In this document: positions 1 to 8,282 of the stretch, one piece after another
Numbering within the stretch: position 1 is the stretch's first letter
Layout of the letters: every line of letters starts with the position of its first letter
Source: Oscillospiraceae bacterium
GTDB lineage: Bacteria; Bacillota; Clostridia; Oscillospirales; Acutalibacteraceae
Direction of reading: 5' to 3'
NCBI GenBank assembly: GCA_029013165.1
Contig: JAQXMV010000207.1
Coordinates: 1 to 19,298, forward strand
DNA: 19,298 nt
Translations under genes and position numbers: made by a program
The notes under the pieces: generated by a model
What the model was told of the DNA's origin: nothing
Databases searched by the model: none
The model's input: only the letters and a program-made list of their open reading frames with translations

Positions 1-17
1 AATAAATCTCACGGCCC

Positions 18-671
18 TCAGTCGGAATAGGAATGTGCCTTGTCAAGCATCATGTCCTTAATCTTCAAAAGGCGTGTACGGTTGCTTCTGTCGGATTCGT
101 CCAGCTTCATGGTGATATACCGGATCGTTTCCTCATAGCGCGGAATCATGACATGCTCCAGAGCATTGACACGGCGGCGCGTCTTTTCGATCTCGTCAGA
201 GAGAAGCTGACAGGTCTTTTCCACCTCGGCCAGGCGCACCATATCCGGTAAAATAGCGGCAAACTGTCCCACGGCATCGTCAAGATCCGCACCGGTGAAA
301 GCAAAACCGTAGGAATACACCTCTCCCCCGTCGGCTTTTTTATATGTGGGCACAAACTCAGGCACGGTGACGCTCATGATGTTCTTTTCCTCAACCTGCA
401 GACTCACTTTCTGCGAGGGCATCATCAGCGCCACGGCGAGAGCCTCGTCGCTCATATCCGCCGAGGCCAGGGCCATTCCCTTGTTTGCGGCGTGAATGGC
501 CTGCTCAACCTTTTTTCTCAGCTCCTTGTTTTCTCTCACGAGCTCGAGAAAACGGCGCATCAGCTCATCGCGCTTATCCTTGAGAAGCTTGTGACCTCTT
601 CGGGCGGTAATCAGCTTCTTTTTCAGGTTGGTCAGTTCCATTCTCGTTGGGTTTACATTCATCACCGCCAC
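18..671 (-). CDS. ntpD: V-type ATPase subunit D (central rotor stalk)
   Basis: Subunit D forms the long coiled-coil axle of the V1 motor; it turns inside the A3B3 hexamer and passes torque to the membrane ring. The 217-residue product has the family layout: an N-terminal helix with the typical NPTRMEL / LKKKL / ARRGHKLLKDKRDEL signature (about residues 7-37), a middle globular part, and a C-terminal helix containing RRRVNALEHVMIP near residues 166-178. The GTG at 671 is preferred because AGGTGA lies 6 bases upstream; an in-frame ATG at 662 is an alternative. It starts 10 bases after the ntpB stop and is the last ATPase gene visible. No terminator can be seen in the 17 bases left before the window edge. 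Confidence 0.95.
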   Translation of the reverse strand: MAVMNVNPTRMELTNLKKKLITARRGHKLLKDKRDELMRRFLELVRENKELRKKVEQAIHAANKGMALASADMSDEALAVALMMPSQKVSLQVEEKNIMSVTVPEFVPTYKKADGGEVYSYGFAFTGADLDDAVGQFAAILPDMVRLAEVEKTCQLLSDEIEKTRRRVNALEHVMIPRYEETIRYITMKLDESDRSNRTRLLKIKDMMLDKAHSYSD

Positions 672-681
672 GGCAAATCAC

Positions 682-2064
682 CTACTTTTCTGTGTTTTCT
701 ATATAATGCTCATCGAGCATTTCATCGGAAATTCTCTTCAGTTCGCTTCTGGGAAGAATGGAAAGCAGCTCCCAGCCGATATCCAGGGTTTCTTCGATGC
801 TTCTGTCCTTATCCCAGCCCTGAGAAACATATCTCTTTTCAAATTCATCGGCAAATTTCGCATAGAGCTTATCAATATCCGTCAACGCGGCTTCGCCGAG
901 AATCACCATCAGCTCCTTGCAGTCCTTACCTCGTGCATAGGCGGAAAAGAGCTGATTCATGGTTCCGGAATGATCGGCGCGGGTCTTGCCCTCACCGATA
1001 CCCTTGTCTTTCAGTCGGGAAAGAGAGGGCAGAACATCAATGGGCGGCGTAATGCCCTTTCGGTTCAGCTCACGGGAGAGAATAATCTGTCCCTCGGTGA
1101 TATATCCTGTCAGGTCGGGTATGGGATGAGTCTTATCGTCCTCGGGCATGGTCAGAATGGGGATCATAGTGATGCTGCCCTTTTTGCCGTGCTGTCTGCC
1201 TGCGCGCTCATAAATCGAAGCCAGATCGGTGTACATATATCCGGGATAACCGCGGCGGCCGGGGACTTCCTTGCGTGCCGCTGAAACCTCACGCAGCGCG
1301 TCGGCGTAGTTAGTGATATCCGTCATAATGACGAGAACATGCATGCCTTTATCGAAAGCAAGATATTCTGCGGCGGTGAGAGCCATTTTCGGCGTAGCAA
1401 TACGCTCGATAGCCGGGTCATTGGCAAGATTCGAGAACATGACCGTTCTGTCAATGGCGCCGGTATCGCGGAAAGAACGAATGAAATAATCGGACTCCTC
1501 AAAGGTGATACCGATGGCGGCAAAAACAACCGCAAAATCATCATCGGTGCCGCGAACCTTGGCCTGACGGGCAATCTGGGCGGCGAGAGCCGCATGGGGA
1601 AGACCCGAAGCGGAAAAAATAGGCAGCTTTTGCCCTCTGACGAGGGTGTTCAGACCGTCGATGGCGGAGACGCCTGTCTGAATAAACTCACTGGGATAAA
1701 GCCTTGCGGCCGGATTCATGGGCGTACCGTTGACATCCATTCTCTTTTCCGGCAGAATGGAAGCGCCGCCGTCAATAGGTCGGCCCAGACCGTCAAAAAC
1801 ACGGCCGAGCATATCCTCGGAAACAGCCAGTTCCATTTGTCTGCCGAGAAAACGGATTTTACTCTGCGCGAGATTAATGCCGGCCGAGGACTCGAAAAGC
1901 TGAACCAAAACATTGTTTCCGTCAATTTCAAGAACGCGGCATCTTCTTCTTTCGCCGTTTTTCAGCTCGATTTCACCGAGCTCATTATAGGCTACGCCGT
2001 CGACGCCTTTGACCAGCATCAGGGGACCGGCAACCTCGCTTATGGTTCTGTATTCCTTTGGCAT
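682..2064 (-). CDS. ntpB: V-type ATPase subunit B (non-catalytic nucleotide-binding subunit)
   Basis: Subunit B alternates with A in the V1 hexamer and supplies the non-catalytic side of each interface. The 460-residue length is normal. The region matching the P-loop is the degenerate B-type form (PIFSASGLPH followed by AALAAQIARQ), preceded by SAIDGLNTLVRGQKLP. The C-terminal helical domain ends with IGWELLSILPRSELKRI. The ATG shares one base with the TGA of the preceding A-subunit C-terminal reading frame (TGATG), so translation is probably coupled to it. AAGGGAG lies 10 bases upstream. The stop is TAG. The reading frame is intact, unlike that of its partner subunit A. Confidence 0.96.
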   Translation of the reverse strand: MPKEYRTISEVAGPLMLVKGVDGVAYNELGEIELKNGERRRCRVLEIDGNNVLVQLFESSAGINLAQSKIRFLGRQMELAVSEDMLGRVFDGLGRPIDGGASILPEKRMDVNGTPMNPAARLYPSEFIQTGVSAIDGLNTLVRGQKLPIFSASGLPHAALAAQIARQAKVRGTDDDFAVVFAAIGITFEESDYFIRSFRDTGAIDRTVMFSNLANDPAIERIATPKMALTAAEYLAFDKGMHVLVIMTDITNYADALREVSAARKEVPGRRGYPGYMYTDLASIYERAGRQHGKKGSITMIPILTMPEDDKTHPIPDLTGYITEGQIILSRELNRKGITPPIDVLPSLSRLKDKGIGEGKTRADHSGTMNQLFSAYARGKDCKELMVILGEAALTDIDKLYAKFADEFEKRYVSQGWDKDRSIEETLDIGWELLSILPRSELKRISDEMLDEHYIENTEK

Positions 2065-2462
2065 CAGTTGTCATCTCCCTTCGTCTGAGCGATCAGATCA
2101 CCCATGATACTTTCAAATTCTTCCTGACAGTTTTCTTCCCGGACATATTTGAATCGGCCGATTCTTTCCCGCACGGGAAGCGCAACCACTGTCTCTATTT
2201 CCATACCGCCGTCAATAGCTTCACGGCATATATTATAAAACTCTGTAACCAGCTTCATCATCATATACTGCTTCTGAGCGCCGGTGAAGGTGTCGACCTC
2301 GTGGAAAGCCAGCTGATGGAGGAAATCCTCTCTGATAGAACGGGCGGCCTCCATAATCAGCCTGTCACCCGGTGAAAGGGCATCCATACCGACGAGCTTG
2401 ACCATTTCTTCCAGCTGTGCTTCTTCCGAAAGCAGACGGATCATCTGCGCTCTGAGAGCCAT
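2064..2462 (-). CDS. ntpA: C-terminal helical domain of V-type ATPase subunit A, separated by an in-frame TAA
   Basis: This 132-residue frame is not an independent gene family. Its content (LSPGDRLIMEAARSIREDFLH, then AFHEVDT, QKQYMMMKLV, LPVREERIGR-like LPVRERIGRFKY) is the conserved C-terminal helical domain of V/A-ATPase catalytic subunit A. It lies in exactly the same frame as the upstream A fragment. After the TAA at 2483-2481 come codons for N-V-N-S-E-W, and then the ATG at 2462, so one nonsense codon is the only break. No convincing ribosome binding site precedes this ATG; restart after termination 18 bases upstream is the only obvious way to express it separately. It ends as TGATG overlapping the ntpB start, so the operon architecture is preserved. 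It may be readthrough product, a reinitiated fragment, a fresh nonsense mutation or a sequencing error. Confidence 0.9.
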   Translation of the reverse strand: MALRAQMIRLLSEEAQLEEMVKLVGMDALSPGDRLIMEAARSIREDFLHQLAFHEVDTFTGAQKQYMMMKLVTEFYNICREAIDGGMEIETVVALPVRERIGRFKYVREENCQEEFESIMGDLIAQTKGDDN

Positions 2463-2480
2463 CCATTCACTGTTGACATT

Positions 2481-3821
2481 TTAATTGAACCACTCGCCCA
2501 AAGAATCGGCATAAAGAGAATAACTCGTCAGCCAGTTGATGGCAGGGAAATGCCTCTTATAAGCCAGGGAGGAATCAAGGCCCCAGAACACTTTGACGAT
2601 TCGGAGTGTTGCCTGACTGACCGGCTCGGAAATATCACCGCCTGCCGGCGAAACGGCACCAATAACACTCAGCGTGCCCTCTCTGCCGTCTTTTCCCAGA
2701 GAAACGACCTTACCGGCACGCTCATAAAACTGCGCCAGTCTGCTGCCGAGGTAGGCAGGGTATCCCTCTTCACCGGGCATTTCTTCCAGACGGCCTGACA
2801 TCTCACGCAGGGCCTCTGCCCAGCGGGAGGTGGAATCGGCCATCAGCGCAACATTATATCCCATGTCACGGAAGTATTCGGCAATGGTGATTCCCGTATA
2901 AATGGACGCCTCACGAGCCGCAACGGGCATATCGGAGGTATTGGCGATGAGAACCGTTCTCTCCATGAGGGATTTGCCCGTATGGGGGTCGATCAGTTCC
3001 GGAAATTCATTGAGAACATCGGTCATTTCGTTGCCGCGTTCACCGCAACCGATATAAACGACGATATCGGCATCAGCCCACTTGGCCAGCTGATGCTGTG
3101 TGACGGTCTTACCGCTACCGAAAGGACCGGGTATCGCGGCAACGCCGCCCTTGGCCAGAGGGAACAGGGAATCAACCACGCGCTGACCTGTGATCAGCGG
3201 CTCATCGGGCGACAGCTTTTTGGCATAGGGGCGCGGAATTCGTACCGGCCACTTCTGAGTAATACCCACGCCGTGTTCTTCGCCCTTTTCATCGAGTACG
3301 ATGGCCACGACATCTTCAACGGTGCAGGTGCCGCCGGTGATTTCTTTTATGATTCCGCCGAGACCCGGCGCCAGCATAATCTTATGAGACACAACATCGG
3401 TTTCCTGAACGGTACCGATGATATCTCCCTCATAGACTCTGTCCCCTGCCTTGACGCAAGGCTCAAAGACCCACTCTTTTTCTCTGTCGAGAGCCGGAAC
3501 ATCAATACCTCGTGAAAGGTTATTGCCTGCCAGCTTCATAATCTCAGCCAACGGACGCTGGATTCCGTCAAAAATGCTGCCGATCAGTCCGGGGCCGAGC
3601 TCCACGCTCAGCGGTTCACCGGTGGAAACCACCTTTTCTCCGGTGCGAAGACCGGAGGTCTCCTCATAAACCTGAATGGAGGCTCTGTCGCCGTGCATTT
3701 CGATGATCTCACCGATAAGGTTATGAGAGCTAACACGGACAACATCGAACATATTGGCATCTTTCATTCCGGAGGCCACAACAAGGGGACCGGATATCTT
3801 GGTTATCACTGAATCGTTCAT
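2481..3821 (-). CDS. ntpA: V-type ATPase catalytic subunit A, N-terminal 446 residues (interrupted gene)
   Basis: Subunit A binds and hydrolyses ATP in V1. Visible parts are the N-terminal beta-barrel, the bulge domain, the P-loop GPFGSGKT at residues 232-239, the catalytic Glu in CGERGNEM (E261), ADSTSRWAEALREMSGRL (328-345), and the end of the nucleotide-binding domain at SLYADSLGEWFN (435-446). The family is about 585-600 residues; this frame stops at TAA (2483-2481) after 446. The missing C-terminal domain follows in frame and, when read through, gives 585 codons. The start is the ATG at 3821, with AAAGGA upstream; a longer frame to 3875 would run into ntpG. Either the gene carries a nonsense mutation (for example AAA to TAA), the base is wrong, or the protein is made in two pieces. 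Confidence 0.95.
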   Translation of the reverse strand: MNDSVITKISGPLVVASGMKDANMFDVVRVSSHNLIGEIIEMHGDRASIQVYEETSGLRTGEKVVSTGEPLSVELGPGLIGSIFDGIQRPLAEIMKLAGNNLSRGIDVPALDREKEWVFEPCVKAGDRVYEGDIIGTVQETDVVSHKIMLAPGLGGIIKEITGGTCTVEDVVAIVLDEKGEEHGVGITQKWPVRIPRPYAKKLSPDEPLITGQRVVDSLFPLAKGGVAAIPGPFGSGKTVTQHQLAKWADADIVVYIGCGERGNEMTDVLNEFPELIDPHTGKSLMERTVLIANTSDMPVAAREASIYTGITIAEYFRDMGYNVALMADSTSRWAEALREMSGRLEEMPGEEGYPAYLGSRLAQFYERAGKVVSLGKDGREGTLSVIGAVSPAGGDISEPVSQATLRIVKVFWGLDSSLAYKRHFPAINWLTSYSLYADSLGEWFN

Positions 3822-3837
3822 ATCTTTCGTCCTTTCC

Positions 3838-4149
3838 TCAGTCGATGAGCTGAGAGCCGACCGCACGCTCCACACAGCTCAGTACGCTACTCATACCGTC
3901 GCCGGTATTGCCCTCTACGCCGGGAATCAAAATCACCGCCGGCAAAGCACGGTCCCTCAGTTTTGCTATTTTTTCTCTCAGCTCTGAAGCCAGAGCCTCG
4001 GTAATATAGATCACCGCATATTCTTCTTCGACGAGACGATCAAGTGTTTCGCCGCCCTGTCGGGCGTCGCTGACCGGAAAGACCTCCATACCGATGGAAG
4101 TAAAACCGATCACACTTTTTCGCTCGCCGATTACTGCTATCTTATACAT
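3838..4149 (-). CDS. ntpG: V-type ATPase subunit F (NtpG, central stalk)
   Basis: A 103-residue V/A-ATPase subunit F (called NtpG in Enterococcus), which binds subunit D in the rotating shaft. It has the standard small alpha/beta fold start MYKIAVIGERKSVIGFTSIG, followed by a Rossmann-like segment with YAVIYITEALA and the conserved late LPAVILIPGVEG. The ATG overlaps the last codons of ntpC by 8 bases, with GAGGT 6 bases upstream inside ntpC. The TGA stop is 16 bases before the ntpA ATG. Position in the operon and size both fit. Confidence 0.93.
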   Translation of the reverse strand: MYKIAVIGERKSVIGFTSIGMEVFPVSDARQGGETLDRLVEEEYAVIYITEALASELREKIAKLRDRALPAVILIPGVEGNTGDGMSSVLSCVERAVGSQLID

Positions 4150-5107
4150 AGACTGACCTCATTCTTTCTCTGACAGCGGTCATATCTGCACCCGACTCCA
4201 CTGCAGTCAGTATGATACGCACATTCCGGATCTCATTCATCTTCGCATAATAATAGGCACACACCGGTGCGAAACCGAAGGATGAATATTTGGCCGAAGA
4301 GAGAATGTCAATGACACCGTCGTCGCACCATTTATCATAGGCGGCACCGCTGATCTGATATTGCTCGGCACCTTGACTGTAGGGCGTTGTGAGCAGATAT
4401 TCCATCAGTGCCTCCTGCCCTTCCAGACAATGGGAGATCAGTTCCTCCCGTCTGAGTCTGACACAATCGGAAATGGCTGTCTCAATGAAATCGGATTTCT
4501 TGTTGGTTTTGGCGCAGCGAAGAGCAATCTTGATATTGGCCGTGTCGCACAGAAAGGCGCAAACCTCGCCGTCAAGACCTTTTTTTCTTTGACCGGCGTA
4601 ATCATGTAGTGCTTTCACCGCAGCGGCATCAAGGATAATATCCGCACTCTGACCGTTTTCCGTTACGCAGGCGCGCTGGTAGCTCTCAGCGGCCCTTTCT
4701 CCCATGGCTCCCGGCAGACGGAAGAATTCATGAGAATTGACGCTTTTTGTCAGCGCTTGGGTATCCAGGGTTGTGGGATAGACATAATAGGCCGAAGCAT
4801 CACAGCCGGTCAGATGGCATTTGACTGCCGCTTTTATGTTAAAGTAGTCGTTGATCAGGCACAGAATATCCAGTTCTTTCCTGTCAGGCACGCTTTCCTG
4901 TAATACCTGCCACAGGGCGCGGCTCTGATAGGCAATGCACTCGCCGGGACTGCATTCACCCTCAATCCACTTCTTTTCCCGCAGAAAGCTGACACAATCC
5001 TGAAGGGTTTTCAGGCTCAGCAATCGGTCATAATCCGCCTGTCTGAGCATGGTGCTTTCCCGTGCGCGCAGTCTCGCCACGCAGTAAGCATAATCTGTCT
5101 GCTTCAT
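4142..5107 (-). CDS. ntpC: V-type ATPase subunit C (rotor-ring adaptor, subunit d homologue)
   Basis: Subunit C is the funnel-shaped adaptor joining the central stalk to the K-subunit membrane ring. The 321-residue product has the family's all-helical character and three-fold pseudo-repeat: YAYCVARLRARESTML at the start, then LINDYFNIKAAVKCHL and DTANIKIALRCAKTNKK in the middle, and a C-terminal PVCAYYYAKMNEIRNVRIIL. The ATG at 5107 is chosen because GGAGG (5113-5117) sits 5 bases upstream; a TTG at 5122 would extend it by five residues but would lie upstream of that site. It starts 11 bases after the ntpE stop and ends (TAA) inside the ntpG start region. Confidence 0.94.
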   Translation of the reverse strand: MKQTDYAYCVARLRARESTMLRQADYDRLLSLKTLQDCVSFLREKKWIEGECSPGECIAYQSRALWQVLQESVPDRKELDILCLINDYFNIKAAVKCHLTGCDASAYYVYPTTLDTQALTKSVNSHEFFRLPGAMGERAAESYQRACVTENGQSADIILDAAAVKALHDYAGQRKKGLDGEVCAFLCDTANIKIALRCAKTNKKSDFIETAISDCVRLRREELISHCLEGQEALMEYLLTTPYSQGAEQYQISGAAYDKWCDDGVIDILSSAKYSSFGFAPVCAYYYAKMNEIRNVRIILTAVESGADMTAVRERMRSVYV

Positions 5108-5118
5108 CTCATCCTCCG

Positions 5119-5715
5119 TCAAAACAGCGCCTTGCTGAGCATATCCTTGAGGGCGTCCATATTCTCGTCGAAAACAGCCCTGAGAGAGCAGTTGATCTCC
5201 ACGCCGTCATAAGTGAGAATGAAACCGTTTTCGATATCTGCAGGCGTATCGCTGATGTGGACGGCTCCTTTTTCATAGATCTCCGAATTGATACTCATTT
5301 CAAAGTTTTCCGGAAGTCTGCCCAGATCAAAGCCGCTGAGATGCATTTCACATTCACCGGGGAGAATATTTTTTTTGCAGAGCTTTTTGAGCAGAGCAAA
5401 ATAGTCCTCGTCCGAGAACTTTTCAATTTCGAGATAGGCCGCGGATATAATATCGTTTAATATGGCATTTCTGATCTCCAGATACCGGTTTCTCGTGATG
5501 GATTCCGAGGTGCTTCGGGCCACTGCCTGACGGCGCTTGGCCTCAGAAGAAGCGGTGGCGACGATTCTATCACTTTCGGCACGGGCTTTTTCACGCGCCT
5601 GAGAAAGAATTGTTTTGACCTCGGCGGAGGCATCACGGAGAATCCCGTCACAGTTTTCCTGCGACTGCTCAAGAATCTTTTCGATTATTCTGTCAAGTCC
5701 CGTCATCTTCGTCAC
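5119..5715 (-). CDS. ntpE: V-type ATPase subunit E (peripheral stalk)
   Basis: Subunit E pairs with the small G/H subunit (ntpF here) to form the peripheral stalk that holds V1 still against the rotor. The 198-residue product has the expected N-terminal Ala/Glu/Arg-rich helix (about residues 1-100, with AREKARAESDRIVATASSEAK-type heptads) and a C-terminal globular domain. A GTG at 5715 is taken as the start, with AAGGAG 4 bases upstream; an ATG three codons later (5706) has a 13-base spacing and cannot be excluded. It begins 30 bases after the ntpK stop, a wider gap than its neighbours have, which could allow different expression from the ring gene. Confidence 0.92.
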   Translation of the reverse strand: MTKMTGLDRIIEKILEQSQENCDGILRDASAEVKTILSQAREKARAESDRIVATASSEAKRRQAVARSTSESITRNRYLEIRNAILNDIISAAYLEIEKFSDEDYFALLKKLCKKNILPGECEMHLSGFDLGRLPENFEMSINSEIYEKGAVHISDTPADIENGFILTYDGVEINCSLRAVFDENMDALKDMLSKALF

Positions 5716-5745
5716 TTCACTCCTTGAAAACTGCAGTTTTTCTCA

Positions 5746-6225
5746 TCAGCCGACGGTGACATTATTGACGGCGATGAAAGAGACAAGAAGTGCAAGAACG
5801 GCGTAGGTCTCAACAAGAGCCGCCATGGTCATACCTTTGGTGAGCTGCTCGGGCTGCTTGGCGATGAGAGAAACGGAAGAAGCCGACACCCTGCCCTGAT
5901 AAAGAGCCGAAAAATAGCCGACCAGAGCAATGGGCATGGACGCGGCAAAAAGAGCAAGTCCCTGTGACCATGTCATGGGAGCCACGCTGCCTGAGAGCAG
6001 ACCGGTCTTGATGAACACCATCAGGGCGATCAGGAAACCGTAAAGACCCTGTGTACCGGGAAGAATCTGTAAAATCAGAACGCGGCCGAACATTTCCGGC
6101 TTCTCCGTGAGGAGACCGGCACCGGCTTCACCCACAAGACCGACGCCCCTGGCGGAGCCGACACCTGCGAAGCCGGCGGCGAAAGCCGCACCCATAATTG
6201 CTAAGAAAATACCGAGATTATCCAT
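5746..6225 (-). CDS. ntpK: V-type ATPase subunit K (rotor-ring proteolipid, Na+-type)
   Basis: A duplicated (four-helix) proteolipid of 159 residues that forms the ion-carrying membrane ring. The first half has LPGTQGLY and no acidic residue in the site; the second half has VETYAVL. Residues corresponding to the Enterococcus hirae Na+ pocket (L61, T64, Q65, Y68, Q110, E139) are all present as L55, T58, Q59, Y62, Q110 and E139. From established NtpK structural work this pattern indicates Na+ rather than H+ binding. The ATG at 6225 has AGGAGG 9 bases upstream, lying inside the 3' end of ntpI, whose reading frame overlaps by 8 bases. Confidence 0.96.
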   Translation of the reverse strand: MDNLGIFLAIMGAAFAAGFAGVGSARGVGLVGEAGAGLLTEKPEMFGRVLILQILPGTQGLYGFLIALMVFIKTGLLSGSVAPMTWSQGLALFAASMPIALVGYFSALYQGRVSASSVSLIAKQPEQLTKGMTMAALVETYAVLALLVSFIAVNNVTVG

Positions 6226-8203
6226 ATTTGTTTTCCTCCTTAATGGAAAAGAATTTTGATTTTATCCTGAACGGGGTAAATGTCCGACCCGAACCCTCAT
6301 AAAACTTCGAGAAGAACTCCACATACTGAAGTCGGCTGGTGTGAACATAGGTACCGATCAGGTTAATTGCAATATTCACCGTGTGGCCTAAAAGAAAGAC
6401 CACGGCAAAGAAGAAGATATTGCCCATCATGGCGCCCAGCAGATTGATGACATTGGCTATGACGCCCGTGACGAGGCTCAGGGCAAGAAGCCTCGAATAG
6501 GAAAGAATGTCTCCCAAATAACCGGAGGCTGTATTATAAAGTCCGTAAAGTCCCCCACCCAGCTTGCCGAGAATATTTTTCGAGCTTCGGCCGGCCGTGA
6601 GAACGATCAGCGCCGCGCCCACAGCCAAGATCTTGACGCCGACGGATTTCACCGCAGGATCCACATAGGTGAAAAAGCCCGTACCCACAATGGCAAAGCC
6701 GATGACGAAAACGACCACCGGTATGGTGTCGCAGAAAGCACCGATATAGTTTTTATCACGCATCAGCATGAAAAAGCGCATGGCCAGACCGGCGAAAAGA
6801 TGAATGATACCGAAGAGGAAACAGTAAAGCAGGAGCTTGATGCTGTTATTCATGGGGTTCATCCATATAGCCAAATCCGGCGCGGTTTCAAAGCCGAGGA
6901 ATGCGGTGCAGATCGTCGGAATGGCATCTCCGAACCAGCCGCCGAAGAGCGCGCCCCAGAAAACTGTGGAGCAGCCGCAATAAAGAACCATATCCGCCGT
7001 CTTTTTCATGTTGCCTGTGACCTTGAGCTTGAATTTCGCCACAAGGGCAAAAATCACCAGCAGAATGCCGTAACCGGCATCGGACAGCATCAGGCCGAAA
7101 AAAGCATAGAAGAAAAAGGACATGACCGGGTTGGGATCAACATCATGATTACTCGGCGGAGAATACATATTGGTGATGCTCTCCACGCCGGCGGCAAAGG
7201 AAGGATTTTCGATCAGCACCGGGACATCATCGTTTTCATAATCCGGCTCGCTGAGCTCCATCTGAGCCTTAAAGCTGTTTTCAATCTCAAATTTGATATC
7301 CTCACCGATTCGTTTCGGTATATAGCCGCGGATATAAAATGTCATCTGCGTCGAGGCGGCATTTTCCACAACGGTATATTTCTCCGCCTGACTGGTGTAA
7401 TAATCGCTCAGGAAACGCAGATCGTCGTAATACTTTCCGTATTTCTGAATCTCTTTTTCCAGCTCACGGATGCGGGCTTCGCCCTCGGAAACAGCTCGGC
7501 GGCAATCCTGAGCCGCTGCCATCGGCGGCTTCGGCGCAACCTTATCGGGAATGTTAAAGCCCATTTCACGCAGTGTAGCCTCCAAAAGTGTACCGTGGCT
7601 GATATGACACATAAAGACCGCGCAGGTGAGCATTTTTTCATGAGAAACGATTTCGACCTCGACATCGTCCAGCTCCGGATTCTTCTCTGCAATCATGTCA
7701 AGCAACTGCTGCTTTGTGTATTCCTCGGGAAAGGTACCGATGAAAAGCGATGTTGTGAGCGTTCGGCGGCAGGACATGGGAATATCCAGATCCGACCAGG
7801 GGACATAATAATCGCAGAGCGTATTTTGATTGCTGATTTCCGTTTTTATTTCTTCTATCCGGGTCTCCAGGGAGAGGATTTCCCGACACACGGAGGTCAG
7901 CTCTTCACTTTTTTCGCTGAGTAATTTATAATCGTTGTAGTCGATTTCCTTGCAGTCGGAAAAGGACTCCAAAAAGCCTTTTTTGAGACTGCAGTACTTT
8001 TCAAGAAGACGGAAAGCCTGCTGGGCCATGTCTCTCTTTTTTTCCAGCTGGGCGACGATCTGCTCCGTGCTGTATTTGGTCAGCTCTTCCTCACTGACAT
8101 TTTCCAGCTGCACAGCACCGGTTTTCTGCAGATAATCCATGAGCCTTTTACTCTCACTCAAAAGTGCGACAATCTCAAAACGCTGCAGCTTAATCTTCGC
8201 CAA
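6218..8203 (-). CDS. ntpI: V-type ATPase subunit I (membrane stator, a-subunit homologue)
   Basis: Subunit I provides the stationary half-channels next to the K ring. The 661-residue protein has an N-terminal cytosolic part rich in coiled coil (about 1-340) and a membrane part starting near the PVMSFFFYAFFGLMLSDAGYG segment with seven to eight helices. Conserved late motifs are DILSYSRLLALSLVTGVIA, which carries a conserved membrane Arg, and a C-terminal HTSRLQYVEFFSKFYEGSGR segment. The start is a TTG at 8203 giving MAKIKLQRFEIVALL, because a perfect AAAAGGAGG lies 7 bases upstream and because homologues begin with this sequence. The longer frame to 8263 runs back through the intergenic hairpins and adds an atypical Arg/Pro-rich tail. 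Confidence 0.95.
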   Translation of the reverse strand: MAKIKLQRFEIVALLSESKRLMDYLQKTGAVQLENVSEEELTKYSTEQIVAQLEKKRDMAQQAFRLLEKYCSLKKGFLESFSDCKEIDYNDYKLLSEKSEELTSVCREILSLETRIEEIKTEISNQNTLCDYYVPWSDLDIPMSCRRTLTTSLFIGTFPEEYTKQQLLDMIAEKNPELDDVEVEIVSHEKMLTCAVFMCHISHGTLLEATLREMGFNIPDKVAPKPPMAAAQDCRRAVSEGEARIRELEKEIQKYGKYYDDLRFLSDYYTSQAEKYTVVENAASTQMTFYIRGYIPKRIGEDIKFEIENSFKAQMELSEPDYENDDVPVLIENPSFAAGVESITNMYSPPSNHDVDPNPVMSFFFYAFFGLMLSDAGYGILLVIFALVAKFKLKVTGNMKKTADMVLYCGCSTVFWGALFGGWFGDAIPTICTAFLGFETAPDLAIWMNPMNNSIKLLLYCFLFGIIHLFAGLAMRFFMLMRDKNYIGAFCDTIPVVVFVIGFAIVGTGFFTYVDPAVKSVGVKILAVGAALIVLTAGRSSKNILGKLGGGLYGLYNTASGYLGDILSYSRLLALSLVTGVIANVINLLGAMMGNIFFFAVVFLLGHTVNIAINLIGTYVHTSRLQYVEFFSKFYEGSGRTFTPFRIKSKFFSIKEENKYG

Positions 8204-8210
8204 AAAAACA

Positions 8211-8219
8211 CCTCCTTTT
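8211..8219 (-). promoter_or_regulatory. Strong ribosome binding site deciding the TTG start of ntpI
   Basis: On the minus strand this reads AAAAGGAGG, a near-perfect Shine-Dalgarno site 7 bases before TTG at 8203. It sits at the foot of an intergenic hairpin (8220-8235), so its accessibility may depend on local folding. Confidence 0.85.
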
Positions 8220-8261
8220 GCAGGCTGACGCCTGCCGGTTGATCGGCGCCCGACAGGGCGC
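8220..8261 (-). promoter_or_regulatory. Two perfect hairpins between ntpF and ntpI
   Basis: In the 79-base gap between the ntpF stop and the ntpI TTG, two stem-loops lie back to back. In minus-strand order they are GCGCCC-TGTC-GGGCGC (8261-8246) and GCAGGC-GTCA-GCCTGC (8235-8220), each with six perfect G/C-rich pairs and a four-base loop. The second ends one base from the ntpI Shine-Dalgarno site. No long U-run directly follows the first, so these look more like mRNA processing, stability or attenuation elements than a plain terminator. Confidence 0.7.
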
Positions 8262-8282
8262 ATTTTTTATGAAGCCGGCGCA

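Noticed and set aside
2064..2462. The 132-residue frame as a separate V-ATPase accessory gene
   Set aside because: Its sequence is the C-terminal domain of subunit A, in the same frame as the upstream fragment and lacking a good ribosome site.
2481..2483. TAA reassigned to an amino acid in this organism
   Set aside because: TAA clearly ends other genes here (ntpC, ntpI, both surface proteins, the glycosidase and the hydrolase), so a general code change does not fit.
3822..3875. Longer start for subunit A beginning MWSVRS
   Set aside because: It would run 38 bases into ntpG, adds residues not found in the family, and bypasses a good ribosome site before the ATG at 3821.
6800..7924. Long plus-strand open frame of 374 codons
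   Set aside because: Antisense to ntpI, whose identity is certain; no family resemblance.
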